Source: Branchiostoma floridae (Eukaryota > Chordata > Leptocardii > Amphioxiformes > Branchiostomatidae). From it: 64,000 nucleotides of DNA. Shown here piece by piece: positions 36,081 to 48,700 of the stretch. A program made the position numbers and the translations under genes. Below the pieces are notes generated by a model that saw only the letters and a list, made by a program, of their open reading frames with translations, was not told the DNA's origin and did not search any database. The stretch's first letter is position 1; every line of letters begins with the position of its first letter. The DNA lies in NCBI RefSeq assembly GCF_000003815.2, contig NC_049988.1, positions 11,788,521 to 11,852,520 on the forward strand, given 5' to 3'.

Positions 36081-37222
36081 TGCCGTGCGCCTCGTTTTTC
36101 TCACCTGGGCGGGATGCCCCTAAAAGCGGCTTTGCCCAGTACAGCATAGAAATAGAAATATTCATGCATGATTCAACAAAACATATATTTATCCTGCGTG
36201 TTCATTTTTCCATTTTCGCATTAATGCACAAAAGCGATTGTTGCATTGCTCATTGTTTCCAAAGTCATCATCATCTGGTGAATGCATCTTTACAGTATAT
36301 GTAATCGCCCTTGAATGCTTTTTCTGAGTCTTTATTGGCCAACGTTAACATTGCACTCATTAAATCGCAATGTTGTAGATTCGCTCCTGTGAATTCTGTT
36401 AATTTAAATGTCATTGGAAGGGTTTTTGTCAATGAATGCGTAAGTCGACCTCCTCCTGTAGCATTGCTGAATGTTGATAATTTGATAATATTTCTAAAAG
36501 TAAACGTACTGTTCAATATTCTATCATTTTGGCCTTGATTTGTTTTCTTGCTTCATTGACTGCAAGCTAGTGCTGAACAAAAAAAGTTGTACTGCAAGAT
36601 GTTTTCAATGTTATTATAACATCCAGATGTAGCATCCTGGCTCTTTCATAAATCACCCATCCATCCTTTACTTGTATCTATTCGTCCTTGAATGCAAATT
36701 TAGACCTGCTACTTTTAATTGCTAAATACTGGTATTAAAAAGTAAAATGGTAATAAGTTCACCTCTTTGTGTTCTATTTATTCATCTTTACACTCTAGTT
36801 GTCGTTAAATTCATATTTTCACCAAGTTATTTTTTTGCGCTGATTATTGTTTACAACGTCGAAAAGGTGGCAACCTGGCTCTTTTATTTCTAGTCGTTCT
36901 TTTACCCTTGAATAATGTATATGTGTCAATGACTACATCTTTCCAGCTCATACTGAAACATATGTTTAAAGGATAAATTCTCAAATATAAATTAAAGATG
37001 GCAACGTTACTACTCTTTTCATTAATTTCATTAATTAATCCCTGAATTGCTCCGATTCTTTCACATTTTCAGGTTACACTGATGTAGTGCTCATTGTTTT
37101 CAATGCCCTCATTATATCTTAAGGTTGGCCACATCACCCGTTTTATTTTGTTTCAACTATTCATATTTGTATTCTGGTCATTCGTCCTTGAATGCATAAC
37201 TGCTCAATGTTTACAACGCCGT

Positions 37223-39463
37223 CATTGTATCTCAAGGTAGTAACCTCGCTATTCTATACTCTATTCATTTATTCATCCTTGAAATGTTTTATTTGTCCAT
37301 GAAAACACAATTACAGCTAATACCATTGCATGACTAAATGTTGATAATTTCCTAACAATATGTCATATATGGAATACTTTCTTTTTTTATCTTTTTTCTT
37401 CCATCCTGTTTTCATTCTTCCTTTTGAGGTAACACTGGTGCATTGCCCATTATTTCCAATATCATCTCATAGTTATTTCATCCATTCCATCTTTAAACCT
37501 TATTTCAAATCGTCTTTGAATGCATATTTTAGCAGATACGGTTGGACTGCATAATCTTACATATGTCGTCATTATATCTTAAGGTAGTAGCCTCGCTCTT
37601 TTTGTATTCTATTCATTAATTTATCCTTGAAATGTTTATTCCTACAATCCTTCCTACAGTCGTCCTTGAATACATATTTTGAGCTAATGTTGTATTGCAT
37701 AATGGTTTCAACGTAATCATGTTTCAGCGAGCGCAGCGCGATCGCCTTCTAGTAACAAGTGGTTCTTAACAGCAAGTTAATAGGCACACGTATTGCATAC
37801 GCAAAAGACTCCATTTGCACATTTTTTTATAGGGCGCTCACTTCAATGTTTTTTTTCTCTCCTGTTTTCAATGACGTATTTGTTTGTGCGTCATACTACA
37901 CAAAAGGTTCTTTTGCCCTTGGAACCTCCACCCATTTTACTGCTAACTTAAATGGTTCTCATCATTCGACTGAAAGAAGAACTGTATCAAGTAAATGTAT
38001 CTGTGCAATTAAACAACAATGCGTCAAGCTTGGTGTAGTAAATTCGGGTGGTGTGCACACGTTTCTATAGGTATCTTCAAGGATATGTTTTTCGGTAGCG
38101 TTTGTTTGAATGTTATTGTTTCATTTTGCAGCATAAAACAAGAAAATATCATTTGACTACTATCAAATTAGGTAGGTAGTTATGTCTTGATTAAATTAAA
38201 TCCAAAAGATTATTAGATTGTAGGCCTCGAGCTCTTGGTGGCTTTCCGATATATTACTTCAATATTTTTGGTTGTAATATATATCTAACTAAAAGGCGGT
38301 TACCTCGCTCCTTTTTCTATTAGTGTCAATAATTTATATTATCGCTGTTACATATTGTATTCGTTCATACATTCTTGATATCATCATCGTTCTTGAGATT
38401 GCTATGGTGAGCACATTCATACCAGTGTATAAGGTCGACGTTTACATCGCAATTATGATGAGTCAAAGGTTGTATACGAGGGGCATTCAATAAGTAATGT
38501 CCCTGACCCACATCCAGTTGTCTGATCTAGAAGAAATTTTGCATGTGTAATGAGTCATATCTCTATAGGTTATGTTGCAAAAAACAGCTCTGAACTAATT
38601 GTGGTTACTGATTTACTGGTGTTTGAACTGAGTCAGCTGTGAAATGTACCAGGTGTGAAATGGAGCAAGTTGAGTGTCGCGCAGTGATCCGGTTTTTGTA
38701 TTTGAAAGGACGCACACCAAAGGGGACTTTTGATGAAATGAAAAAAAACTTATGGTGATGATGCCCCATCATATGACCTTGTAAAACGCTGGCATCCTGA
38801 ATTCAAACATGGCCGGAAGTCTGCGGAAACAGCTCCCAGACCTGGTCGTCCCTCTTCTGCCATTGATGAGGCATCTGTTGGAGGACCAACCTGGGGTGTC
38901 CAGAGCTGCATCAAACGATGGGAGAAATACATAACTCTGGGTGGTTCCTATAAAGAGAAAGACTAATAACTGTGCCAAGTTTCATTAATCTCCTGCTATG
39001 GGAAATGGGTCAGGGACATTACTAATTGAATGCCCCTCGTACCTCTCCATTTTATGTTTTATTCTCCATTAGATACACTGTTCCATGACACAATGTTATC
39101 ATAAAGATCTGCTTGTAAGTATATTCTTAATTGATTTTTTTTGCATCAAATCATCCTTATATCCATATTGAGATATCATACTGTTCTTACCTTCACTAAG
39201 TAGGTCTTGCTAAGTAGGTCTTGCTGACGACAATTATTTTTAGTACCTATGTACTATAACACGTGCACGTGCCAGTATTCATTTCACCCTACATAGTAGT
39301 GCATTATATGTGCTTAACGCGACCTCAATATGCTTTATACAAGTGACCTCTACATTCATATCTAATGTTATTCATCTTTTTTTGACATATGGATAAAACG
39401 TATGTTACAAGGACTAATCTCCATCACTAAGCTAAGGCTTGAATATTGATAAAACACACGCAC
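37223..39463. repeat. Tandem duplication, copy A
   Basis: This matches 39463-40698 and then 42868-43945 in the same order. It includes the shared block gagcgcagcgcgatcgccttctagtaacaag at 37727 (copy B 39759). Copy A uniquely carries the mariner derivative (38477-39039) and an extra block at about 37377-37585. At its junction near 39205-39230 a 14-bp unit (aagtaggtcttgct) is doubled. Confidence 0.85.
38477..39039 (+). mobile_element. Internally deleted mariner element
   Basis: Termini cgaggggcattcaataagta and their reverse complement match over about 34 bp with one difference, and TA flanks both sides. The interior encodes the N-terminal HTH of a mariner transposase (MEQVECRAVIRFLYLKG, HGRKSAETAPRPGRPSS, broken by a frameshift), joined to a C-terminal remnant (CIKRWEKYITLGGSY). 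The catalytic core is deleted, so it is non-autonomous. Confidence 0.9.
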
Positions 39464-40710
39464 ATTGCATCTCAAGGTAGTAACCTCGCTGTTCTATACT
39501 CTATTAATTCATTCATCCTTGAAATGTTTTATTTGTCCATGAAGACATAATTACAGCTAACACTACTGCATGACTGAATGTTGATAATTTATTACAATAT
39601 ATCGTATATGGAATACTAAAGGTCCTCGCTCTTTTTGTATTCTATTCATTCATCTATCCTTGAAATATTTATTCCTACAATCCTTCCTACAGTCGTCCTT
39701 GAATACATATTTTGAGCTGATGTTGTACTGCATAATGGTTTCAACGTAATCATGTTTCAACGAGCGCAGCGCGATCGCCTTCTAGTAACAAGTGGTTCTT
39801 AACAGCAAGTTAATAGGCACAAGTATTGCATGCGCAAAAGACTCCATTTGCACATTTTTTTATAGGGCGCTCACTTCAATGTTTTTTTTCTCTCCTGTTT
39901 TCAATGACGTATTTGTTTGTGCGTCATACTACACAAAAGGTTCTTTTGCCCTTGGAACCTCCACCCATTTTACTGCTAACTTAAATGGTTCTCATCATTC
40001 GACTGAAAGAAGAACTGTATCAGGTAAATGTATCTGTGCAATTAAACAACAATGTGTCAAGCTTGGTGCAGTAAATTCGGGTGGTGTGCACACGATTTTA
40101 TAGGTATCTTCAAGGCTATGTTTTCGGTAGCGTTTGTTTGAATATGTTTTGTTTGTTTCATTTTGCAGCATGAAATAAAAAAAAATATGTATGGCTTACC
40201 CTGAATTAAGGCACTAGATAGTCATGTCTTATCCATATGTTTAATCCAAAGATTATTAGATTGTAGCCCTCGAGCTCTTGGTGGCTTTCCGATATGTTAC
40301 TTCAATATTTTTGGTTGTAATATATATCTAACTAAAAGGCGGTTACCTTGCTCCTTTTTCTATTTGTCAATAATTTATATTATCGCTGTTTCATATTGTA
40401 TTTGTTCATACATTCTTGGAATCATCAGCCTGTGATCGTCATTGAGATTGCTATGGTGAGCACATTCATCTTTGAGCTCATACTGTATAAGGTCGACGTT
40501 TATAACGCAATTATGATGATTCAAAGGTTGTATACCTCTCCATTTTAGGTTTTATCCTCCATTAGATACACTTTTCCATGACACAATGTTATCATAAAAA
40601 CATGTAAGTATATTCTTAATTGATCTTTTGTTCATTAAATCGTCCTTATATCCATATTGAGATATCATACTGTTCTTACCTTCACTAAATAGGTCTTGCG
40701 TTTGGTTGTG

Positions 40711-40745
40711 ATTGTGTGTGTGTGTGTATGTATGCATGCGTGTGT
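40711..40745. repeat. (TG)n microsatellite at a duplication breakpoint
   Basis: A short tgtgtgtg/tgtatgtatgc run begins about 12 bp after copy B loses identity with copy A. Confidence 0.7.
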
Positions 40746-41561
40746 GTAGAAGACTAGCACAACAAGAAAACGCCTTGATCGATTGTATTGATATTTTGTA
40801 TGTGAGTAAGTCTGGATGAGACCTTGGAACGATTAGATTTTGGGCTCCCTGTTAGCAATGATAGTAACGGCTGCTAGGTGACGCTTTGTGCCATAAACAG
40901 ATTTTTGCTTTTGCAGCAGATACATTTCACCCATTTACAAGGGTTGTTTATTGCTCGATAGTTTCCTAATTTCCAGTCGGTGCAACACCGTTCACCTATG
41001 CCTGAGACCCTCTTAGCCAATAAAGAACAGCAGAACGTTTCTGGCTACACTAAAACACTTGATTACGTATGGATATCTGTAACATTATACTAAATGCGGT
41101 CTATACAAACTTGATAGGTAAGCACATTACACAAAATGTGTGTTAAAATAGTACTACATAATCTTTCTGAATAGTTATGACTCGTTTTGTCTAATTTTGC
41201 ACCCATGCAAATATCTAAATGAACATTTCTAGCACATTCACACAAGCTGTGATCATCAAATACAATGTACCGTAGTGCTATTACTTAATTATTTACTGTT
41301 ATGATGTTGGGGTTAAAACACTTTCAGTAGAAAGCTCTTTGATCATCCTTGTTGTTCTGTTGGTTGCCTCAGGTCCTATTGAACAGAAAGGAAAAAAAAT
41401 TGTCAGTAGATAAAAGAAATATAGTGAGCATTCCGTGATAGCAACATAAACATTATACACATTTCTAGGCGTCTTTGTGTAATTTAGACCAATCCATTTT
41501 TATGTGGGCGAAGCCCAACATTTAGTTTTTCCTCAGATATTTGCATATTCCAACCGGAAAT

Positions 41562-41877
41562 CAGAAACAATGGAAGCTGTAAACATGCACTCCACGTTTC
41601 AAGCTTTTTGATTGGCTTACAGTCGTACTTTCTCGGTTTTACGTCAGAGGTGAACCTATCAACGCACAGAACACAATCGGCATCGACTTTGATAATATAA
41701 TTAATAGCCAATCAGAACTCAGAAAAAATGGAAGCTGTCAACATATACTCCGCGTTTCCAGCTTTTTGATTGGGACAAAGTCGCGGACTGGTCTCGGGTG
41801 TACGCATAACTGGACCAATCAACGCACAGGACACAAAATGGCATTCGGCATGCAGTTTGACAATACTATAGCAGCTG
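41562..41877. repeat. Two tandem 158-bp units with CCAAT-type motifs
   Basis: cagaaacaatggaagctgta (41562) and cagaaaaaatggaagctgtc (41720) start two units. Each contains ctttttgattgg (inverted CCAAT) and (c/a)atcaacgcacag-acacaa. This could be promoter- or SINE-derived; I cannot tell. Confidence 0.6.
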
Positions 41878-42029
41878 AGACAACCAAACAGGGAAAGCAA
41901 AGCGCTCAAGGAAGAAGTTGCCGCCATGGAATGAACGAGATTGATAGATTTCCACACAAAAACGTTATCTTCAGAAAATTGGACCTTGGAATCTTGAAAA
42001 TTCAACGGTGAACGGACGCTTGTAACATG

Positions 42030-42112
42030 TTGTAGCACTGGCTCAGTGGTATTATTCACGCGTGGTAACCCAACGCTCCGGGATCGAATCCGTGGACAGA
42101 TAATCTTTTTTA
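42030..42112 (+). repeat. tRNA-derived pol III module
   Basis: An A-box-like ctggctcagtggtatta and a B box gggatcgaatcc are followed by a T-rich terminator. The acceptor arms do not pair. Downstream, two copies of ttgctgcatttt...aaaatgttgcctttc form a short tandem. Confidence 0.5.
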
Positions 42113-42721
42113 ATTTTTTTGTCTTTTTGCTGCATTTTCGCGAAAATGTTGCCTTTCTTGTTGCTTCTTTTCTTGCGATTTTTGCTTTCTTTTCCCTTCG
42201 CCCACATCCTGCATTTTTTTTCAAAAATGTTGCCTTTCTAGTTAACTATATTTTAATTCATCTTTAAAATCTAATAAACTGCAAACCGAGCACATGTCTT
42301 GAAAATGTAAGCTCATACACAAGACCTTAAAGATGAAACAAAATACAATCATATATTCTACTGAAATGACATATAGATAACGCCGTGATCAAAATGGACT
42401 GAGAGCCATCCAAAATTTGGAGGCACGTGTGTTTACCTTTCAAATGTACTGTGCACTGCTATTTCTACTGTTACCGGATAGTGTAACAATATACATATTC
42501 TAATTCTTTATTTGTTTTATCCATGGCACTTGTAGCAGAGAATTGGAATATCAATTTTATTGTTGTTTCTCTTTTGATCATCATAGCATCAAAAGGTCAG
42601 CATTATTAATTGACCATTGTTTTGTGCTGAAACAAGAAGCATAGCATTTTTGCATTTCCATCGATCTGGAATTACCAGAGAGCAAAGAAGGAAGGTATGT
42701 GAATAAAGCGACATTTCTAAC

Positions 42722-45700
42722 CTGTTGAAGTACAGCTCCAGTCCGATAGAGGGCACTGGTATATTGCAGTATGGGTCATACAAGGCGTCCACCCCGTACT
42801 GGCCACGTGGTCTGGAAAACAAGTAAACAACAATCTATATAGAGACTTCCACGAAGGTATATTTTTCTGACGAAAATTATCTTTAGTACCTATGTACTGC
42901 AATACGTGCCAGTATTCATTTCACAGACGCATCTGTAACCTGCGCTTCGCAGATGACATCGACCTTCTCGCTGGTAACAACACTGAACTCCAAGACCTTA
43001 CAGACAAGTTAACACAGAGTACTGGGTCGTTTGGCATGGAGGTCAGCACCGAGAAAAGCAAGGTGATGGTGAACAGCAGGGACGAAACACATGCGGTCAT
43101 CTTCATGAATGGGGAACAACTGGAAGAGGTGGACACATTTACATATTTGGGAGGGACTATTACAAAGGATGGTACCAGTCGGACAGAAGTACAGAAGAGG
43201 ATTGCCATGGCAACATCTGCAATGGCTCGTCTGTCCAGGATCTGGAAATCCAACAACATCAGCTTTACTGTCAAGTACAAGCTCTACAAGACCCTAGTGG
43301 TGTCCATACTGTTGTACGGGTGTGAGACCTGGACGCTTCTGGCATCCACAGAGAGAAAAATCCAAGCCTTTGAGATGAAGTGCATGCGGAAGCTACTTCA
43401 CATCTCGTACTATGAACACATCACAAACGAGTATGTGCGGGAACAGGTACGCGGTCTTGTTGGCCCTCAAGAACCAATCTTAGGGACAGTTAAAAGACGC
43501 AAACTGCAATGGTTTGGGCATGTTACCAGACACAACAACCTGGCCAAGACAATCCTGCAGGGAACAGTAGAGGGAGGGCGTCGTCGCGGACGTCAACGCA
43601 AAGCTTGGCAGGACAACATCACTGACTGGACGGGCCTCAGCCTACAGGAGAGACTAACCCTGGCTAGGGAAAGAAGAACCTGGAGGCAAATCTCGATCTT
43701 CATGTCTACCTTGTCCCCCCAACGACCTGGAGGTCAAGGGACTAGGTAGGTAGGTAGGTATTCATTTTACCCTAGTAGTGCATTATATGTGCTTAACGCG
43801 ACCTCAATATACTTCATACAAGTGACCTCTACATTCATATCTAATGTTATTAATCTTTTTTCGACATATGGATAAAAAGTATGTCACAATGACTAATCTC
43901 CATCACTAAGCTAAGGCTTGAATATTGATAAAACACACGCACATACATAAACGCACATGTATGCACACACACACACACAAGTTACATACAAACGCACACA
44001 CAGAGAGACACATCCTATTCACACACACACACACACACACGCACACATGCACACAATGAGCACACAGACGTACTAACACGCGATACATACAACACACACA
44101 TATGTACACACCCAGGAATATGGAAATATTCAACATAATACACGTAAATGGTTTTACATGCTTAGGCGTATCTTACCCATATGCAGTGTAATAGCCTCCT
44201 CCACACATTCCATGGCCAATGTTCAACGTTGAGTCGCAGTCACAGTTGTCATCGTCCAAGAGCAGCGACTTGACTCCGTTCTCTGTACGGTACATGAAGC
44301 TGTCCTGATCTTGTAAGGGACCAGTACCGGCGAGAACCTACAAAAAAATAGGATAGAAGTAATTTTAAAAAGTTAATTTTCCCAGTGATTTTTTTCAGAC
44401 AGGGTTGTTAGAAAAAAACAAAACGACACAGGCTCAATACTGTTCTGACTCATCAGAGAGAAAAAAAATATTCTGATTGATGAAGTGTGGGTGTCATCTG
44501 AAAATGTGAGCAGTTTGGCTCTTTCTCTGCTCAGACAAGGAAATGAGAGGTTGGATGTTGACATAGCAACATTCCTCTGACAACAACCATTGGACGTGGC
44601 AAGCAAAAGAAGTTAATGCCATCACCTTCATTCAACATTCCCTTGAAAGGTCGTAACGTGTTTCTTTTTTTTACTTTTTACTTTTCTTTTAGTTTTTCTT
44701 TTTTCTTCTTTCTAATCTGAACCTAGTTTGGATGGCTGTATAAAACTGAAATGCGTTGTAACATGCAAAAAACAGCAACCTACAGATGGCATCCAGGCCA
44801 TGTTGTTGAAAATCTGTCCGCTAGGGGTCTCCTGATGACCGTAGAACGCCAGCCATGCAGCGTGAGCGGTTGGGTTGGTGGAGTTGAACCCCCACTTGTA
44901 GACGTTCCCGTGGCTGTCCTTGGCCAATAGCTCGGTCCTGTCCTCCTGTAGCCAGCTCGGCAACCTCCCCATACAGTAGTCACTGCCGGGGTCACATGCT
45001 CCGTAGCTGGAAAGAGTCAAATGTCAATCATTCCAAATTTGAATTACCAATGATGGGGGCTTTGAACTCACGTGACTGCGATATGAACATTGTCCGCCAT
45101 GCTGGAAGGTTGAACCGGTAAGTCGCCATGCAAAACATAGCTCCATGTCTCTGTAGACCATTCAGCCGGCCTGAACTTAGTGCGAAAGGGAATCGTAGGA
45201 AAGAATTCCCTTAGAAAACAAACCTATAGTATGGGAGTCTCTTGCTTCGCAAGGCATAATAAGCATCAACGAATTGTTAGATGAAGAAGGCAGGCTCTTA
45301 ACATATAAAACGCTATGTGACAAAATTGGTGAAGTTATAAACAAGTTAAGATACAACCAATTAATCTCTGCTGTGCCGGATGCCTGGAAAAAAAATTATT
45401 CGTGATAAACAGCCAATTATCGGACCTATTCTACCACATATAGCCAATTACCTATGTTTAAATGCAAAAACAAGTAACAGAAATATTTATATAGCATTAC
45501 TGAGAATGTATAGTGTAGCCGACATCTCTCTTAATATCATGACCTACTGGGAAGACCTGTTTAACACTCCCATCCCCTTGACACTGATATTCAAATTGAT
45601 ATACAACACAACGTAATGTACTCGAATGAGATTCTTTCAATATAGACTAACTTATAAATTTTTGCCAACAAATCGAATGCTGCACATATGGAAATTAATA

Positions 45701-48700
45701 GATAGCCCCTTTTGCTCATATTGAGAAGTAGAACTAGAAACAACCACACATGCTCTCTGGGACTGTCCCAAAGTATACGAATTATGGAAAGAAATAAAAG
45801 AATGGTTCGAACAACAAACAAGTGAAATTCTACCTTTAGATATTTTCAGTGTAATTTTCGGTGATATCAATAGTTCAATACTTAAGAATGTAACTATATT
45901 ACTAGTTGCAAATGTTTTATCTTCAATCTAAGAGGCAAACGATTATTCTTAGGTCACTACATCTCATACCTTAAGTCACACTATAAAACAGAACTAATTA
46001 TAGCCACAAGAAACAACAAATTAGAGACGCATTACAATAAATTGGGTCCGATAATGCACAAATTGAACTAAAAACCATCATCATCTTGCCATCATCTTGC
46101 CTTTTTGTGTACCGTCATTGTTGATGTTGCTTTAATTTATTTAAGTTCCTCCTTTATTCCTTTATTCCGATACCCTTTAGCCCTATTTAGGGCTAGTCTA
46201 CCAGGGTTCATATGAAACAATGAAACATACATAAACAAACGCAAATATATACACAAACATACATGTATATATACAAACAGATAATAATGGATACACAATC
46301 ATTAAAAAAAATTATTGGCTTGAGAAGACTTGATACATTGCCTTTTTAAAGCGTGAGATGTTGGGCAGGGATTTGGTGTAAGGTGGTAGGTCATTCCAAA
46401 GACTGATGGCACGGTAGAGAAAGGTTCGCTTTTTTTAGTTTGTTTTTGGCTTAGGGAGTTTAAAACTGAAGGAGTTGGATAATCTAGTTGAATGTGTGTG
46501 GGTAGAATGGACAGGGACGATGGAGCTGTAAATGTCATGGGGCTCCTTACTGACAAGTATTCTGAAAAACATAGTCAATGTGCTGATGGCGAATCTTTCT
46601 CGTACCATGGGCCAACCCAAGTCTGAATGCATTTGCTTAACATGTGTTTCTAGTGGACATTTAAGCAACACTCTACATGCTCTGTTCTGCACTACCTGGA
46701 GCTTTCGAGTATTTGACTCGGACATGTTTGCTAGAACTGGTAGACAGTACTGTGCTACTGATAATACAAGTTTCTTTTTGACGTATGGTATGAATTTATT
46801 GTCTGTTACTATTGTTTAATTATTTTACGTATACGTATAAATACATCTTGTATTCAACTTTCATCCATACATACTGTATAGCTCCACTTATATATTTTTT
46901 ATTTGTAACAATTCCTAACGTCCTTGTCCGAATTATTCATTTATTATTGTTTACATCCATCTATTCATCCTGTCTTTACATTATTTTGCTACATACTTCA
47001 GTCTGTATATTTCGTATATTAGCAATTTGTACCTACATTGTCTTTTATTTTCCCGTTGGATCCGTGCTTTATGTTTTTGTCCATGTCCTTATGTTTTGTT
47101 CATGTGAACTGTATATTGTACAGTAAAATGCAATAAAAAAAGTTTTTGTAAATATAACCCGTAGAGCGTATCATGTTGATGGATGACTTTGCAAAGTGCA
47201 TGTATGATAAAGTGCAAAAAAAAAAAGAAGAATTCCCTCAAAAAAGGTTTCACAAAGCAGCTTTTCAAGACAGACGTTGACTAGACACTTCTTCAAGTGG
47301 ACTCTTCATGACTGTGAGTGCTACATATGATAAGCATTAATTAAAGTGGTCTTACATACCATTCCTGGAGTACATCTGTGATTGATGATGACCAGCTTGA
47401 ATTAGCCTTCCACCACCAGAACCTCTCCCACACTGATCCGTAGTCATTTATAGTCTTGTAGCCTTAAAGGGACCATATCAGTTTAGGTCAAAAGCATTTT
47501 TGGATATACATAATAGGCTATGAGTCAATGTACAGAAGACGTCTGTAGTAAATATCTTTGAGGGATTTTATGACATACTGTAACGAGTTTTCCTATGAAA
47601 TTGTACACGTGGTATCTAACAGACTAGCGATTACTTATGGAGTGACAGGATATGACGACTTTAAATGGCTAATGACTATGAAGTTGCTAAAAGAACTGTA
47701 CCTTCCGTGTTGGTATTGTTACAGCTGCAGTTCCCGGGTGGACCGGCAGGGCCGGGAGTACCAGGAACACCATCCCGGCCGTCACGACCATCTGCCCCGT
47801 TCTGTCCTGGAGGTCCAGGCGGTCCAACGGGTCCATCCCTACCGTCTCGGCCTGGCATCCCGTCACGGCCATCTCTTCCGGGAGGCCCCTGAACACAGCC
47901 TAATCAAAGTGGTACACGTGTACGTATAAATTTTAGCGTTCATATATGGTAATCACTCAAACTAGACTTATATAGATAACCTAGTAATATTACTTGTATC
48001 ATGCATATACTGGTATCAGAGATCGTACGACTGCTAGTCAAGCTGTAAACACCGTTCGCCTCTGTAGTCAAAGTGACCTGTATCTTTGGGGGTATTTAGT
48101 TGCGTACCTCCAAACGGAAGGGTCACAGAGTTGGCCCCTCTCCTCGCCCTATGCCCGTGGTTGGTAGTATCAGCTGAGGGAGGCGGCTGGTTTTTGTTAT
48201 TCATCTCAGCGCCATTTTCATTTTGCGACATGTCCTCGGGGCCAAACACAGCGTCAGTTGACTGAAAAATGCATGCAAAAGTTAATACAATTCTATGAAC
48301 CCCAATAACGGAGATTTTAAACTAATCTTTGCCTCTTGGCATCTAATTTTTGTATATTTCTTCCTATTTCTAAACTGCCTTCTCAAATGTAAGTGTTGAG
48401 TAAGCAAATGTAAACAGGACTTCTGTCTCTAAGAGGTTGAAAATAACATACTAATGAAGGAAAAAATATGAAACCACGGCATATGAAAATAAAGACATCG
48501 GTCTCCCAATGAAACAAATATGGTAACAACCGGTACGACGTTCCTTGATATGTATTGGACGATGAACACTTTAAGTTCTCTCAAGCCCAATACGCATTGT
48601 CTAACTTTCCCACTTCATTAACTTTTGATACGTGACTTCGCATATTAAAAAAAAAGCCTGTCCGAAAACTCACGTGCGGCCAGTCAAAAAGCAAGGCAAT

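Larger units (their letters stand above)
33560..37760. repeat. Degenerate tandem repeat with cattcat/tccttgaatg motif
   Basis: A consensus phrase (gtaacctcgctctttt...attcattcatccttgaatgcatattt...ttgcataatgtttacaacgtcattatatcttaaggtag) recurs in whole or part about every 200-300 bp, for example near 33735, 33990, 36640, 36880, 37170, 37225 and 37590. It is interrupted by the SINE, the small gene and the RT fragment. The origin is unknown. Confidence 0.6.
39463..43945. repeat. Tandem duplication, copy B (interrupted)
   Basis: Copy B runs 39463-40698, is interrupted by 40699-42867 (which holds the last recognised exon of the collagen-lectin gene), and resumes at 42868-43945. It lacks the mariner insertion (empty site gttgtatacctctcc at about 40525-40540) but has the RTE insertion at 42922-43757. 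Confidence 0.82.

Noticed and set aside
37759-40103. A 103-codon ORF present in both duplication copies (37759-38070 and 39792-40103)
   Set aside because: About five of seven differences between the copies change the amino acid, so there is no sign of purifying selection. It is explained by duplication of non-coding DNA.
41712-42224. 170-codon minus-strand ORF
   Set aside because: It runs through the tRNA-like module and the tandem CCAAT units, has no recognisable domain, and its lysine-rich start comes from T-rich repeats on the plus strand.
47558-47929. Plus-strand Gly/Pro-rich open frames
   Set aside because: They are the antisense of the collagen Gly-X-Y exon, which has correct splice sites and phase on the minus strand.
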